64,000 nucleotides of DNA from Humibacter albus DSM 18994 (GCF_000421825.1 NZ_ATXT01000014.1:1-64000), one strand, 5' to 3'; counted from the stretch's first letter, positions 18,643-28,486 are shown. A program made the numbers and translations. Notes: generated by a model from the sequence alone, not told the origin.

Positions 18643-19761
18643 ATGGCCGAGGAACGTTTCTCCGCATCCGTCTACGTCGCACGGCTGGCCCGCGCCGCCG
18701 AGCTCGCCCGCGACGCGGGACTCGACGCCGTGATCGTCACTCCGGGCCCCGACCTGCAGTACCTGACGGGATCCCGTGCGAGCACGTTCGAGCGGCTCAC
18801 GGCGCTCGTCGTCCCGGCCGACGGCGACCCGTACGTGGTCGTTCCGCGGATGGAGCTCGCCGCGCTCCGTGCCTCTGCCGTGGGCGAGGCCGGGATCGAG
18901 GTGCGCGACTGGGTGGACGGCGACGACCCGTACGCCCTCGCGTTACGCGGCTTGGGCGTGCTGCGTCGGCTGGCCGTCGCGGAGGCGGCGCCCGCGCTGC
19001 ACACGGTGCCCCTGGCATCCACGGCGGATGCCCGCCTCGAGCTCGCCACGCCCGTGCTGCGCCGCCAGCGCATGGTCAAGGACGCCGCCGAGCTCGACGC
19101 GCTGCGTGAGGCAGGTGCCGCCATCGACCGCGTGCACGCGCGTATGGCTCAGTGGCTGCGGCCGGGTCGCACCGAGCGGCAGGTCGCCGCGGACATCGCG
19201 GCCGCGATCGTGGAAGAAGGGCACGCTGTCGCGGACTTCGTGATCGTCGGTTCTGGACCGAACGGCGCCGACCCGCACCACGAGGTCTCCGATCGTGTGA
19301 TCGGGGAGGGCGAGACCGTCGTCGTCGACATCGGCGGCCCGACCGCGCTCGGCTACAACTCGGACAGCACGCGAACGTACGCGACCGGTGAGGTGGGTGC
19401 AGGCATCCGCGAGGCGTATGACGCGCTGCAGCGCGCGCAGCAGGCCGCCGTCGACGCCGTGCGGCCCGGCGCGAGCGCGCAGAGCGTGGATGCCGCTGCG
19501 CGCGCCGTGCTCGCCGACGCCGGCTTCGCGGACCGCTTCATCCACCGCACCGGGCACGGCATCGGGCTCTCGGTGCATGAGGAGCCGTACATCGTGGCGG
19601 GCAACGGCATCGAACTGCAGCCCGGCATGGCGTTCAGCATCGAGCCGGGCGTGTACTTCCCGGGGGAGTGGGGCGCCCGCATCGAAGACATCGTCATCGT
19701 CACCGACGACGGTGTCGAGCGCCTCAACGTGCGGCCGCACGAGCTCGCGGTGCTGTCGTGA
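18643..19761 (+). CDS. M24-family metallopeptidase (Xaa-Pro dipeptidase-like)
   Basis: This is a 372-residue cytoplasmic peptidase with an N-terminal creatinase-like domain and a pita-bread catalytic domain. All five dinuclear metal ligands are visible: Asp in VVVDIGG, Asp in NSDSTRTY, His in RTGHGIG, Glu in FSIEPGVY and Glu in ARIEDIVIV. It would release N-terminal residues before proline or cleave Xaa-Pro dipeptides. Its stop overlaps the GTG of the formimidoylglutamase gene by 4 bases, which places it at the head of the hut segment rather than with the transporter upstream, from which it is separated by 41 bases. Confidence 0.88.
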   Translation: MAEERFSASVYVARLARAAELARDAGLDAVIVTPGPDLQYLTGSRASTFERLTALVVPADGDPYVVVPRMELAALRASAVGEAGIEVRDWVDGDDPYALALRGLGVLRRLAVAEAAPALHTVPLASTADARLELATPVLRRQRMVKDAAELDALREAGAAIDRVHARMAQWLRPGRTERQVAADIAAAIVEEGHAVADFVIVGSGPNGADPHHEVSDRVIGEGETVVVDIGGPTALGYNSDSTRTYATGEVGAGIREAYDALQRAQQAAVDAVRPGASAQSVDAAARAVLADAGFADRFIHRTGHGIGLSVHEEPYIVAGNGIELQPGMAFSIEPGVYFPGEWGARIEDIVIVTDDGVERLNVRPHELAVLS

Positions 19762-20681
19762 CCGACGCCGCCAGCACGGTCGCGCCGCTGTTCGACGATC
19801 CGCACTGGCCGCGCGCGGGACGCTGGCCGTCCGCGCTCAGAGCATCCGAGTCCGTGGGCGTCGGCATCATCGGCGTGCCGACCTGGCGTACGTCGCTGTC
19901 GGCGACCGGAGCCCATGCGACGCCGGCGGCCATCAGGGCCGCGCTGCAACGCTATGGCACGTTCGCGCCGGGCGTCGATTGGCCCTCCGTCGCCGACTTC
20001 GGCGACGTGACGGAGCCGGACGGCGACGGCGAGGCGGAGGCGGTTGCGGCCGTGCGTACCGCCGCCTCGCGGGCGGGCCTCGTGATCGCACTCGGCGGCG
20101 ACAATGCTCTCACCTACAGCGTCGCTCTCGGCGCCTGGTCTGCGGGTGAGGCGGGCGACCGGGTCGGTGACGCCGGTCTCATCACGATCGACGCCCACCA
20201 CGATCTGCGCGACGGCATCTCGAACGGCGCGCCGGTGCGCCGCCTGCTCGAGGCAGGACTCGACGGACGCCGCACCGTGCAACTCGGCATCGCCGATTTC
20301 GCCAACTCGGCGTTCTACGACGGCCGCGCGCGCGAGGCCGGCATCACGATCGTGCCCCGCGGCGATTTCGAGGAGCGACGCCTCGACGACATCGTCGCCC
20401 AGGCGCTCGCGACCGGGGGCTCGGCGGGCGGTCCGATCCATGTGGACGTCGACGTGGATGCCTGCGACCGCTCCGTCGCTCCGGCCTGCCCGGCCTCTGT
20501 CCCCGGAGGCCTCAGCGCGTACCAGCTGCGACGCACCGTGCGGCTGCTCGCGCGCGACGAGCGCGTGACCTCCCTCGACATCGCCGAAGTGGATGCCACG
20601 CGTGACGCGGTCGACGGACGAACCGTTCGCCTGTGCGCGCTGGTCGTGCTGGAGGCGATCGCGGGCTTCGCCGAGCGCTGA
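19758..20681 (+). CDS. hutG: Formimidoylglutamase / arginase-family ureohydrolase
   Basis: The 307-residue arginase-fold enzyme is expected to hydrolyse N-formimino-L-glutamate to glutamate and formamide, the last step of the histidine pathway. Mn-binding segments are ALGGDNALTY, IDAHHDLRD and HVDVDVDACDRSVAPACPAS. Arginase-family members usually have GGDH as the first metal motif; here residue 116 is Asn, so a ligand is substituted. The start GTG 19758 overlaps the M24 peptidase stop. A longer frame back to 19668 lies inside that peptidase. An agmatinase-like role is possible, but the hut context favours HutG. Confidence 0.82.
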   Translation: MTDAASTVAPLFDDPHWPRAGRWPSALRASESVGVGIIGVPTWRTSLSATGAHATPAAIRAALQRYGTFAPGVDWPSVADFGDVTEPDGDGEAEAVAAVRTAASRAGLVIALGGDNALTYSVALGAWSAGEAGDRVGDAGLITIDAHHDLRDGISNGAPVRRLLEAGLDGRRTVQLGIADFANSAFYDGRAREAGITIVPRGDFEERRLDDIVAQALATGGSAGGPIHVDVDVDACDRSVAPACPASVPGGLSAYQLRRTVRLLARDERVTSLDIAEVDATRDAVDGRTVRLCALVVLEAIAGFAER

Positions 20682-20685
20682 CGCG

Positions 20686-21438
20686 CTAGCCGCCGATGCG
20701 TCGGCCCAGTTCGGCCGCGGCGTGCGCGATCCGTGCGGCTGTGGCCTGCACGTCCACGTCGCGATCGGCCGCGAACGTGACGGCCACCGACGCGGCGGGC
20801 CAGCCGACGTGATCCGGCACGGCCACCGCCACCGACTTGATTCCGTCGGTGATGGACGAGTCCTCCACCGCGTACCCGCGCTCCCTGGTCGCCCGCAGCT
20901 CGGTGCTCAATTCGCGGTACGACCCGATACCGGAGCCGGTGCGGGTGGTGAACGAGCCGCGGTCGGGGTAGAGCGCGCGCACCTGTGCCGCCGGCAGGTC
21001 GGCGAGCATGGCGAGGCCCGAGGCGGTGAGATGCGCGGGAAGCCGCACGCCGACATCCGTCACGAGATAGGGGCCGTGCGGTGCGCGTTCCTCGACGAGG
21101 TAGACCACGTCGCGGCCGAGCAGCACCGTGAGATGGCCGCTCAGCCCGACCTCGTCGACGAGCCGCGCGAGCACGGGTGCCCCGACCCGGGTGAGCGGCT
21201 GCTGCCTGCTGAAGCCGCTGGAGAGCTCGAATGCCGCGACGCCCAGGCCGAACTTCGCCAGCTCGGGAATGGGTATCACGAATCCGTGCTCCGTCATGGC
21301 GGCGAGCAGTTGGTACACGGTCGAGCGGGGCAGCTCGAGCGTGCGTGCAATGGTCGCGGCAGCGACGGGCCCGCGCTGCTGGGAGAGGAGCCGCAGAATG
21401 CGCAACGTGGCGTCTGCGGCGGGGGCTTTCGGCGGCAT
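20686..21438 (-). CDS. IclR-family regulator of the hut genes
   Basis: This is a 250-residue regulator with an IclR winged HTH (ATLRILRLLSQQRGPVAAAT, then TLELPRSTVYQLLAAM) and the C-terminal IclR effector domain with GDxxYLVEE-like VVYLVEERAPHGPYL and LPAHLTASGLAMLA. It is convergent with hutG and divergent from hutH across a 101-base gap that contains a 29-base inverted repeat (21462-21490). It most likely represses or activates hutH-hutU-hutI in response to urocanate or histidine; the effector is inferred from context. Confidence 0.85.
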   Translation of the reverse strand: MPPKAPAADATLRILRLLSQQRGPVAAATIARTLELPRSTVYQLLAAMTEHGFVIPIPELAKFGLGVAAFELSSGFSRQQPLTRVGAPVLARLVDEVGLSGHLTVLLGRDVVYLVEERAPHGPYLVTDVGVRLPAHLTASGLAMLADLPAAQVRALYPDRGSFTTRTGSGIGSYRELSTELRATRERGYAVEDSSITDGIKSVAVAVPDHVGWPAASVAVTFAADRDVDVQATAARIAHAAAELGRRIGG

Positions 21439-21461
21439 GCCGCCAGTTTAGGCGGCGCAGG

Positions 21462-21490
21462 TCGATGTCATCCGGTATCCCGGACATCGA
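21462..21490. promoter_or_regulatory. Candidate IclR operator upstream of hutH
   Basis: TCGATGTC at 21462-21469 pairs with GACATCGA at 21483-21490, and the centre contains a further partly symmetric TCCGG/CCCGGA. The site lies between the divergent IclR gene and hutH and overlaps where both promoters are expected. Confidence 0.5.
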
Positions 21491-21539
21491 TCGGCCGGCG
21501 CGGACGACGCCTCCACCGGTTCCGGCGTGCAATGGAACC

Positions 21540-23123
21540 ATGACCAGCAGCACGACCGGAACCGACAACCGCGCCTCGTCTTCCGCCCTCGAGGTCGTCG
21601 TCGGCGTCGGCCCGCTCAGCATCCCCGACGTGGTAGCGGTGGCCAGGCACGACGCGCGGGTCGTGCTGCACCCGGATGCCCTCGCCGCCGTGGCGGAGAC
21701 GCGTCGCGTCGTCGAGTTGCTCGCCGACGATCCGGAGCCGCACTACGGCATCTCGACGGGCTTCGGGGCGCTGGCCACCACGTACATCCAGAGCGAGGAT
21801 CGCGAACGTCTGCAACTCAGCCTGATCCGATCGCACGCGGCCGGATCCGGGCCCGAGGTCGAACGCGAGGTCGTGCGCGCCCTCATGCTGCTGCGGTTGA
21901 GCACGCTGATGACGGGGCGCACCGGTGTGCGGCCGGCGACCGCGCAGGCGTACGCCGACGTGCTGAACGCGGGCATCACCCCCGTCGTGCGCGAGTACGG
22001 CTCGCTCGGCTGCTCCGGCGACCTCGCACCGCTCGCGCACTGTGCGCTCGCGGTGATCGGCGAGGGCGAGGTGCGCACGGCCGACGGGGTTCTCGTGCCT
22101 TCAGCACTGGCGCTGGCCGAGGCGGGCATCCGTCCGATCACCCTCGCCGAGAAGGAGGGCCTGGCACTCATCAACGGCACCGACGGCATGCTCGGCATGC
22201 TCGCGCTCGCCATCACCGACCTCTCGGCGCTGTACCGTACGGCCGATCTCACGGCTGCGATGAGCGTGGAGGCGTTGCTCGGCACGGATGCCGTGTTCGC
22301 CGCCGACCTGCAAGCGCTGCGCCCGCAGGTCGGCCAGGCGGACTCCGCCGCGAATCTGCGAGCCATTCTGGCGGGCTCGCCGATCGTCGCCAGTCACGCC
22401 GGACCCCAGGATCCGACGGTGCAGGACGCGTACTCTCTGCGCTGCGCACCGCAGGTGAACGGCGCCGGGCGCGACACGCTCGCGCATGCGCGGCAGGTCG
22501 CCGGCCGTGAGCTCGCCTCCGCGGTGGACAACCCGGTGGTCACGCTCGACGGTCGCGTGGTCTCCAACGGCAACTTCCACGGCGCCCCGGTGGCATACGT
22601 GCTCGACTTCCTCGCCATCGCCGCAGCGGATGCCGCCAGCATGGCCGAGCGCCGCATCGACCGCCATCTCGACGTCTCGCGCAACAAGGGGCTGCCGGCG
22701 TTTCTCGCCGATAAGGCAGGCGTCGACTCCGGGCTCATGATCGCGCAGTACACGGCAGCCGGGATCGTGAGCGAGCTCAAGCGGCTGGCGGTGCCGGCAT
22801 CCGTCGACTCCATCCCGTCCAGCGCCATGCAGGAGGACCACGTGTCGATGGGCTGGGCCGCCGCCCGCAAGCTGCGCCGCGCCGTCGACGGCCTCACGCG
22901 CGTGCTCGCCATCGAGCTGCTCACGGCTGCGCGGTCCCTCGACCTGCGGGCCCCGTTGCAGCCGGGCCCGGCCACGGCCGCCGCGCGCGCCATGCTCCGC
23001 GAGCACGTCGCCGGCCCGGGCCCCGACCGGCCGCTCTCCGCCGAGATCGAGGCCGCAGTGGCGCTGGTCGCAGGTGGCGCCGTGCTGACCGCCGTCGAAG
23101 CCGTGACCGGACCCCTGCGTTGA
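21540..23123 (+). CDS. hutH: Histidine ammonia-lyase
   Basis: This 527-residue enzyme converts L-histidine to trans-urocanate and ammonia. The MIO prosthetic group forms from the segment [14 protein letters not shown], with Cys158-Ser159-Gly160 in place of the commoner Ala-Ser-Gly; as I recall, Cys is frequent at this place in actinobacteria. Other landmarks are [35 protein letters not shown] and [17 protein letters not shown]. The start is ATG 21540; the open frame extends 309 bases further upstream through the operator region, with no ribosome site. hutU follows after a 100-base gap containing a hairpin-like inverted repeat. Confidence 0.95.
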   Translation: MTSSTTGTDNRASSSALEVVVGVGPLSIPDVVAVARHDARVVLHPDALAAVAETRRVVELLADDPEPHYGISTGFGALATTYIQSEDRERLQLSLIRSHAAGSGPEVEREVVRALMLLRLSTLMTGRTGVRPATAQAYADVLNAGITPVVREYGSLGCSGDLAPLAHCALAVIGEGEVRTADGVLVPSALALAEAGIRPITLAEKEGLALINGTDGMLGMLALAITDLSALYRTADLTAAMSVEALLGTDAVFAADLQALRPQVGQADSAANLRAILAGSPIVASHAGPQDPTVQDAYSLRCAPQVNGAGRDTLAHARQVAGRELASAVDNPVVTLDGRVVSNGNFHGAPVAYVLDFLAIAAADAASMAERRIDRHLDVSRNKGLPAFLADKAGVDSGLMIAQYTAAGIVSELKRLAVPASVDSIPSSAMQEDHVSMGWAAARKLRRAVDGLTRVLAIELLTAARSLDLRAPLQPGPATAAARAMLREHVAGPGPDRPLSAEIEAAVALVAGGAVLTAVEAVTGPLR

Positions 23124-23155
23124 CAGAAGCAGGACAGAAAGCGGTTACCCGCTGA

Positions 23156-23197
23156 AAACAGGACGATCTGGCATGTTCTCGGCCGGATGTCCTGTTT
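23156..23197. promoter_or_regulatory. Inverted repeat in the hutH-hutU gap
   Basis: AAACAGGAC (23156-23164) faces GTCCTGTTT (23189-23197) across a 24-base spacer, a perfect 9-base inverted repeat. A third related word, GCAGGACAG, lies at 23129-23137. It is close to the hutU ribosome binding site (GAAGGAG at 23211). It could be an operator for a second promoter in the cluster or a messenger hairpin that tunes hutU. Confidence 0.45.
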
Positions 23198-23223
23198 CGG
23201 AAACGTCGAAGAAGGAGTTGCCC

Positions 23224-24879
23224 ATGAACGGCCGAGAGCCGATCCACGCCCCTCGTGGCACGAAGCTGCACGCCAAGTCGTGGCAGACCGAGGCGCCGCT
23301 GCGCATGATCATGAACAATCTCGACCCCGAGGTGGCCGAGCGGCCGGAGGACCTCGTCGTCTACGGTGGCACCGGCCGCGCTGCGCGCAGCTGGGAGGCG
23401 TACGACGCCATCGTGCGCACGCTGAAGACCCTGGATGCCGACGAGACGCTCCTCGTGCAGTCCGGCAAGCCCGTCGGCGTCTTCCGCACCCACGAGTGGG
23501 CGCCTCGCGTGCTGATCGCGAACTCCAACCTCGTGCCCGACTGGGCGAACTGGCCCGAGTTCCGCCGGCTCGAGGCGGAGGGCCTCACGATGTACGGCCA
23601 GATGACCGCCGGGTCGTGGATCTACATCGGAAGCCAGGGCATCCTGCAGGGAACCTATGAGACCTTCGCGGCCGTCGCCGAGAAGCGATTCGGCGGCACT
23701 CTCGCCGGCACGCTCACGCTCACTGCCGGCTGCGGCGGCATGGGCGGCGCGCAGCCGCTGGCTGTCACGATGAACGACGGCGCCGTGTTGATCGTCGACG
23801 TCGACCGTGCGCGCCTGCAGCGCCGCGTCGACCACGGGTACCTCGACGAGCTCACGGACGATCTCGACGACGCCGTCACCCGGGCCTTGGCCGCCCGGCA
23901 GGCGGGGCAGGCGCACTCGATCGGTCTCGTCGGCAACGCCGCCACCGTCTTCCCGGAGCTGCTGCGCCGCGGCACGCCGATCGACATCGTCACCGACCAG
24001 ACGAGCGCGCACGACCCGCTCAGCTATCTGCCCGAGGGGATCAGCGTCGAGACGTGGCACGAGGCCGCGCAGGCAGACCCTGAGGAGTTCACGACGCGGG
24101 CACGGGCATCCATGGCGAAGCACGTCGAGGCGATGGTGGGCTTCCTCGACGCGGGGGCGGAGGTCTTCGACTACGGCAACTCGATCCGCGCGGAGGCGCA
24201 ACTCGGCGGGTACGAGCGGGCGTTCGCGTTCCCCGGGTTCGTGCCGGCGCACATCCGCCCGCTGTTCGAGGAGGGCAAGGGGCCGTTCCGCTGGGCGGCC
24301 CTCTCCGGCGACCCGCACGACATCGAGGTCACCGACCGCGCCATCCTCGAACTCTTCCCCGACGATGAGAAGCTGCGCCGCTGGATCACGAAGGCGCAGC
24401 AGAAGGTGCACTTCGAGGGCCTTCCGGCGCGCATCTGCTGGCTGGGGTACCAGGAGCGGCACCTGGCGGGCCTGAAGTTCAACGAGCTGGTGGCCTCCGG
24501 CGAGATCTCCGCACCGATCGTGATCGGCCGCGATCACCTCGACTCGGGCTCCGTCGCTTCGCCGTACCGCGAGACCGAGGGCATGAAGGACGGGTCGGAT
24601 GCCATCGCCGACTGGCCGCTCCTCAACGCGCTCCTGAACACGGCGTCCGGCGCCACCTGGGTGTCGATCCACCACGGCGGCGGCGTCGGCATCGGCCGCT
24701 CGATCCATGCCGGCCAGGTGACCGTCGCCGACGGCACCGAGCTCGCGGCGCAGAAGATCGAGCGCGTGCTCACGAACGATCCGGGGACCGGCGTGATGCG
24801 CCACGTGGACGCCGGTTACGAACGCGCCGCACAGGTTGCACGCGAACGCGGTCTGCGGGTCCCCATGCTGGAGTCGTGA
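23224..24879 (+). CDS. hutU: Urocanate hydratase
   Basis: The 551-residue NAD-dependent enzyme adds water to urocanate to give 4-imidazolone-5-propionate. Characteristic segments are [20 protein letters not shown] at the N-terminus, [40 protein letters not shown], and the C-terminal substrate/NAD site [17 protein letters not shown] and [17 protein letters not shown]. Length and order fit the family. ATG 23224 follows GAAGGAG; the frame extends to 23173 without better signals. The stop overlaps the hutI GTG by 4 bases. Confidence 0.96.
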   Translation: MNGREPIHAPRGTKLHAKSWQTEAPLRMIMNNLDPEVAERPEDLVVYGGTGRAARSWEAYDAIVRTLKTLDADETLLVQSGKPVGVFRTHEWAPRVLIANSNLVPDWANWPEFRRLEAEGLTMYGQMTAGSWIYIGSQGILQGTYETFAAVAEKRFGGTLAGTLTLTAGCGGMGGAQPLAVTMNDGAVLIVDVDRARLQRRVDHGYLDELTDDLDDAVTRALAARQAGQAHSIGLVGNAATVFPELLRRGTPIDIVTDQTSAHDPLSYLPEGISVETWHEAAQADPEEFTTRARASMAKHVEAMVGFLDAGAEVFDYGNSIRAEAQLGGYERAFAFPGFVPAHIRPLFEEGKGPFRWAALSGDPHDIEVTDRAILELFPDDEKLRRWITKAQQKVHFEGLPARICWLGYQERHLAGLKFNELVASGEISAPIVIGRDHLDSGSVASPYRETEGMKDGSDAIADWPLLNALLNTASGATWVSIHHGGGVGIGRSIHAGQVTVADGTELAAQKIERVLTNDPGTGVMRHVDAGYERAAQVARERGLRVPMLES

Positions 24880-26102
24880 GCACGCTCTTCCTGCACGGCA
24901 TCGGGTCGCTGGTCACGAACGACCCGCAGGCGCGCGGCGCGCGCGAGGGCGACCCGCTCGGCGCCATACCCGACGCAGCGCTCATCGCCCGCGAGGGAGA
25001 AATCGTCTGGGCGGGTCCCCAGGCCGACGCCGCACCGCAGGTCGCCCGCCTCCTGCAGGGCGACGTGGAGCGCGTGGATGCCGGTGGCCGCGCCGTCATC
25101 CCCGGTTTCGTCGACAGCCACACCCACCTCGCGTTCGCCGGCGACCGCTCCGCCGAGTTCACGGCGCGCATGGCGGGGGAGCGGTACGCGGCCGGCGGCA
25201 TCCTGAGCACGGTCGCCGCCACGCGCGCTGCGAGCGACGAACAGCTGCGCGCCACGCTGCAGCGGTTCGAGCGCGAGCTCGCTTCGCAGGGCACGACCAC
25301 ATTCGAGGTGAAGACCGGTTACGGGCTCGACGTGCCGAACGAGGAACGCCTTGCCGCGCTGGCAGCCGAAGTGACCGACGAGGTCACCTTCCTCGGCGCC
25401 CACGTGGTGCCACCGGAGTACGCCGACGACCGTGCGGGATATGTCGATCTCGTGACCGGACCGATGCTGGATGCCTGCGTCGGCCACGCGCGCTGGATCG
25501 ACGTCTTCTGCGACGAGGGTGCGTTCACGGCCGCCGAGGCCGAGCGCATTCTGAAAGCGGGCATGGCGCGCGGGCTCGGCGCGCGCATCCACGCCGGACA
25601 GCTCGGAGTCGGCGACGGCGTGCGCGTCGCGGTCGAGCTCGGCGCCGCGAGCGTCGACCATGCCACCTATCTCTCCGACGACGATGTCGCCGCGCTCGCC
25701 GGCTCGGCCGCGCAGGGCGTCGGCACCGTCTGCACGCTGCTTCCGGGTGTGGAGTTCAGCACGCGACACCCGTACCCGAGCGCACGCGGCCTGATCGACG
25801 CGGGCGTCACGGTGGCGCTCGCCAGCGACTGCAACCCCGGATCGTGCTTCACATCGTCGATGCCGTTCGTGATCGCTCTGGCCGTGCGGGAGTTGGGCAT
25901 GACGCCCGACGAGGCGCTGTGGGCCGCCACCGCGGGCGGTGCCCTCGCGCTGCGCCGCCACGATGTCGGTCGGCTCTCCGCCGGAGCGAGTGCCGACCTC
26001 GTGCTCCTGGATGCCCCGTCGCCCGTCTACCTCGCGTACCGCCCCGGCGTGCCGCTCGTGCGTCGGGTCTGGAAGCACGGCGTCGAGCTGCGCGTGGACT
26101 GA
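24876..26102 (+). CDS. hutI: Imidazolonepropionase
   Basis: This 408-residue amidohydrolase opens the imidazolone ring to give N-formimino-L-glutamate. Metal ligands of the amidohydrolase barrel are visible: [19 protein letters not shown] (HxH), [17 protein letters not shown], and [18 protein letters not shown] with the catalytic Asp. The GTG at 24876 overlaps the hutU stop, so translation is coupled. With hutH, hutU and hutG the complete four-step route from histidine to glutamate is present; no histidine permease is seen in the window. Confidence 0.95.
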   Translation: MSTLFLHGIGSLVTNDPQARGAREGDPLGAIPDAALIAREGEIVWAGPQADAAPQVARLLQGDVERVDAGGRAVIPGFVDSHTHLAFAGDRSAEFTARMAGERYAAGGILSTVAATRAASDEQLRATLQRFERELASQGTTTFEVKTGYGLDVPNEERLAALAAEVTDEVTFLGAHVVPPEYADDRAGYVDLVTGPMLDACVGHARWIDVFCDEGAFTAAEAERILKAGMARGLGARIHAGQLGVGDGVRVAVELGAASVDHATYLSDDDVAALAGSAAQGVGTVCTLLPGVEFSTRHPYPSARGLIDAGVTVALASDCNPGSCFTSSMPFVIALAVRELGMTPDEALWAATAGGALALRRHDVGRLSAGASADLVLLDAPSPVYLAYRPGVPLVRRVWKHGVELRVD

Positions 26103-26117
26103 GCCGCAGCGTGCGCG

Positions 26118-26549
26118 TCATGACGCGCCGAGCCGCCGCATCACCTCGTGCCAGTGCGCCTGGGCAGCTGGAGCGAGACCGCCGAATGCCTCCTCCAGCA
26201 GCTCCATCTGCGATCGCGTCAGCCGGCTCTCGAGCTCGGCCCCCGCCTCGGTGACAGTGAGCCGTCGCACCCGTCGGTCGGAAACGTCCGTCTTGATGCG
26301 CAGCAGGCCGCGCTGCTCGAGTTCCTTGATCGGCTTGTGCACCGCCTGCTTCGTCACGGCCAGCACACTCAGCAGCTCGCCGGCGGACAGGCCGGGGGTG
26401 CGATGCACGAAGTAGAGGATGCGGTGGTGCGTGCGCCCGAGGCCGCGCTCGGCGAGGATCTCGTCCGGCAGCGCCGTGAACGCGCGGTAGCCGAAGTACA
26501 GCTCTTCGATGGCGAGACGGAGCTCGGCCTCACGGTCGGCGCTGCTCAT
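26118..26549 (-). CDS. MarR-family transcriptional regulator
   Basis: The 143-residue product has a MarR winged HTH: LGRTHHRILYFVHRTPGLSA, then LSVLAVTKQAVHKPIKELEQ as recognition region, and a wing RIKTDVSDRRVRRLTVTEAG. The start is ATG 26549 with GGAAGGCAG seven bases upstream; the frame extends to 26600 without support. It is divergent from a PLP aminotransferase gene, and the shared gap has two copies of GTCAA-N5-TTGAC, which fit as its operators. It converges with hutI. Confidence 0.86.
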   Translation of the reverse strand: MSSADREAELRLAIEELYFGYRAFTALPDEILAERGLGRTHHRILYFVHRTPGLSAGELLSVLAVTKQAVHKPIKELEQRGLLRIKTDVSDRRVRRLTVTEAGAELESRLTRSQMELLEEAFGGLAPAAQAHWHEVMRRLGAS

Positions 26550-26604
26550 GATCTGCTGCCTTCCATTGCACGCATCTTTCGGCCCGCGTACCTGACGCAT
26601 CTAC

Positions 26605-26661
26605 GTCAAGCAGGTTGACCCGTCTCGTTCTCACCCGCATAATAAAGTCAACCACCTTGAC
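26605..26661. promoter_or_regulatory. Paired operators between marR and the aminotransferase gene
   Basis: GTCAAGCAGGTTGAC at 26605-26619 and GTCAACCACCTTGAC at 26647-26661 are both GTCAA-N5-TTGAC palindromes. Their centres are 42 bases apart, four helical turns, on the same face of DNA. They lie just upstream of the marR start and in the promoter region of the divergent aminotransferase. The second site contains TTGAC at 26657-26661, which could serve as part of a -35 element and would be masked by repressor binding. Confidence 0.65.
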
Positions 26662-26757
26662 CTATTCGGTGCGAGGGGCGACACACCCGCCGCCCAGCGC
26701 CCCTTGCGGCACGCGACACATGACGTCGGCCATCGAAGACCACCGAGGAATCACGTC

Positions 26758-27891
26758 ATGTTCTCCGAGCGTATCGAGCGGCTGCGGCCCTCACCGATCC
26801 GAGCCATTCTGAGCGTCATCGATCGACCCGGCATGGTCTCGTTCGCGGGCGGCCTCCCCGCGACCGAGACGCTCCCCGACTGGTCGGGCACGGCATCCGC
26901 CGATGTTCTGCAGTACGGACCGAGCGAAGGGGAGCCGACGCTGCGCGCGGTGGTGTCCGACCGCCTGCGGGCGCTCGGGCTGGACGCCCCGCCCGAGCGC
27001 GTCATGCTGCTGAGCGGGAGTCAGCAGGGCATCGACCTGGTCTCCAAGCTCTTCGTCGACCCCGGAACGCCGGTGGCGCTCGAGTCGCCGACGTATCTGG
27101 CCGCCCTGCAGGTGTTCCGCCTCTACGGTGCGCGATTTCTCGACCTGCGACGCGAGCTCGAACGCGCCGCGCTGGCGTACGTCATCCCGACGTTCGCGAA
27201 TCCCACCGGGGCGTGCGCCGATGACGCCGAACGCGAGGCGATCGCACGCCGCTGCCGCGACGCCGGCACCGTGCTGTTCGAGGACGACCCCTACCGCGAC
27301 CTCGCCTACGACCCGTGCGAGCGCACCCCGATCGCCGCGCGGATGTCGGGCGGCTCGTGGGTCTACCAGGGCTCGTTCTCGAAGACCTTCGCTCCCGGCC
27401 TACGCCTCGGCTACCTCGCCGCGTCGGAGGACCTGTTCGGCCGGCTCGTCATGCTCAAGCAGGCCCTCGACCTGCACACCTCACGCCTGTCGCAGAGCAT
27501 CGTGCTGGCGGCGATCACCGATTCCGGCTGGGATGCCCGTATCGACTCGCTCGTCGGGTTCTACCGCGCTCGCCGCGACACGTTCGAGAGCAGCCTGCGG
27601 CGGCACTTCGAGCACCTCGCCGAGTGGCAGACGCCGCACGGCGGGTTGTTCTACTGGCTGCGCCTGCGCGAGGTCTCCGGTGCCGGACCGATCGACACGC
27701 GTCCGTTGCTTGCCGCGGCGATCGATCGCGGTGTCGCCTTCATGCCGGGGGAGGAGTTCTTCCCGAACGAGCCGCTCCGGGGCACCATGCGGTTGAACTT
27801 CAGCCACGCGTCGGCGCAGGAGGCCGAACGGGGGTTGCACGTGCTCGCCGAGCTGCTCACCGAGCGCGGTGCGGCGGGGGCACCTGGATGA
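26758..27891 (+). CDS. PLP-dependent aminotransferase, class I/II (MocR/2-aminoadipate type)
   Basis: This is a 377-residue fold-type I enzyme. MVSFAGGLPATETLPDW at the N-terminus and YGPSEGEPTLRAVVSDRL resemble the alpha-aminoadipate/multisubstrate aminotransferases. IPTFANPTGACADDAER carries the NPTG motif, and FEDDPYRDLAYD supplies the PLP Asp. The Schiff-base lysine is in YQGSFSKTFAPGLRLGYLAA. ATG 26758 is used although the frame is open to 26704. Control by the divergent MarR via two operators is probable. The amino donor and acceptor are not deducible; its place beside the hut genes hints at amino-acid catabolism. Confidence 0.85.
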   Translation: MFSERIERLRPSPIRAILSVIDRPGMVSFAGGLPATETLPDWSGTASADVLQYGPSEGEPTLRAVVSDRLRALGLDAPPERVMLLSGSQQGIDLVSKLFVDPGTPVALESPTYLAALQVFRLYGARFLDLRRELERAALAYVIPTFANPTGACADDAEREAIARRCRDAGTVLFEDDPYRDLAYDPCERTPIAARMSGGSWVYQGSFSKTFAPGLRLGYLAASEDLFGRLVMLKQALDLHTSRLSQSIVLAAITDSGWDARIDSLVGFYRARRDTFESSLRRHFEHLAEWQTPHGGLFYWLRLREVSGAGPIDTRPLLAAAIDRGVAFMPGEEFFPNEPLRGTMRLNFSHASAQEAERGLHVLAELLTERGAAGAPG

Positions 27892-28486
27892 CCTCCCGCA
27901 CGTTGTCGGGCCACGTGACGGAGATCGCGTGCCCACCCCCGCCTGCCGGCGCCAGCTCGACTTCGGGGATCGACGACCCCGTGCTCCGGATGCGCAGGGG
28001 GCGGCCGTCAGCGTCCGTGCGCTGCTCTTCGACCCGAGGCATGGCCGGCGGAGAGGCGCTGTGCCGCACGGCGACGATGACCGGGTAGCCACAGGGCAGG
28101 TCCCGCACCCTCGCCAGCGGCGACGTACCGGCACGATCGCCCGTCGTCGTGTCGGCGAGGGTGATATCGCCGTCCCACGGCACGAGAAGCCGCAACTCCG
28201 AGTGGTCCTCGTCGTCACTGCCTCGCCGCGTGCAGAGGTCGACGCCCTGATGCAGGCGCGTGGCATCCAGCTCGACGTCCGCAAGTGCCGGCCCCGTCAA
28301 TCGAACGCCGCGGCAGACGCCGTCGCCGTCGACGCGCACGATGCGCAGTTCCCACGGCGCGTGCACGGCGCGCACGAGGGTGAGAGGCCACCCGCCGAGC
28401 GTGGTCTGCGTGCCGGCGAACGGCATCCATTCCGTGCGTGCACCGGTCGCCGCGAGCAGCGCCACGGCGTCGGCCGGCGCCGTCAC
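27857..28486 (-). CDS. Uncharacterised protein
   Basis: The 209-residue product starts at GTG 28486, which overlaps the stop of the small membrane protein upstream by 4 bases; that overlap is the main reason to accept it as real. It has no signal peptide or membrane helix. It opens APADAVALLAATGARTEWMP and contains acidic and arginine-rich beta-like stretches such as SELRLLVPWDGDITLADTTT. I recognise no family. The 3' end overlaps the convergent aminotransferase gene by 35 bases. Confidence 0.55.
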   Translation of the reverse strand: MTAPADAVALLAATGARTEWMPFAGTQTTLGGWPLTLVRAVHAPWELRIVRVDGDGVCRGVRLTGPALADVELDATRLHQGVDLCTRRGSDDEDHSELRLLVPWDGDITLADTTTGDRAGTSPLARVRDLPCGYPVIVAVRHSASPPAMPRVEEQRTDADGRPLRIRSTGSSIPEVELAPAGGGGHAISVTWPDNVREVIQVPPPHRAR

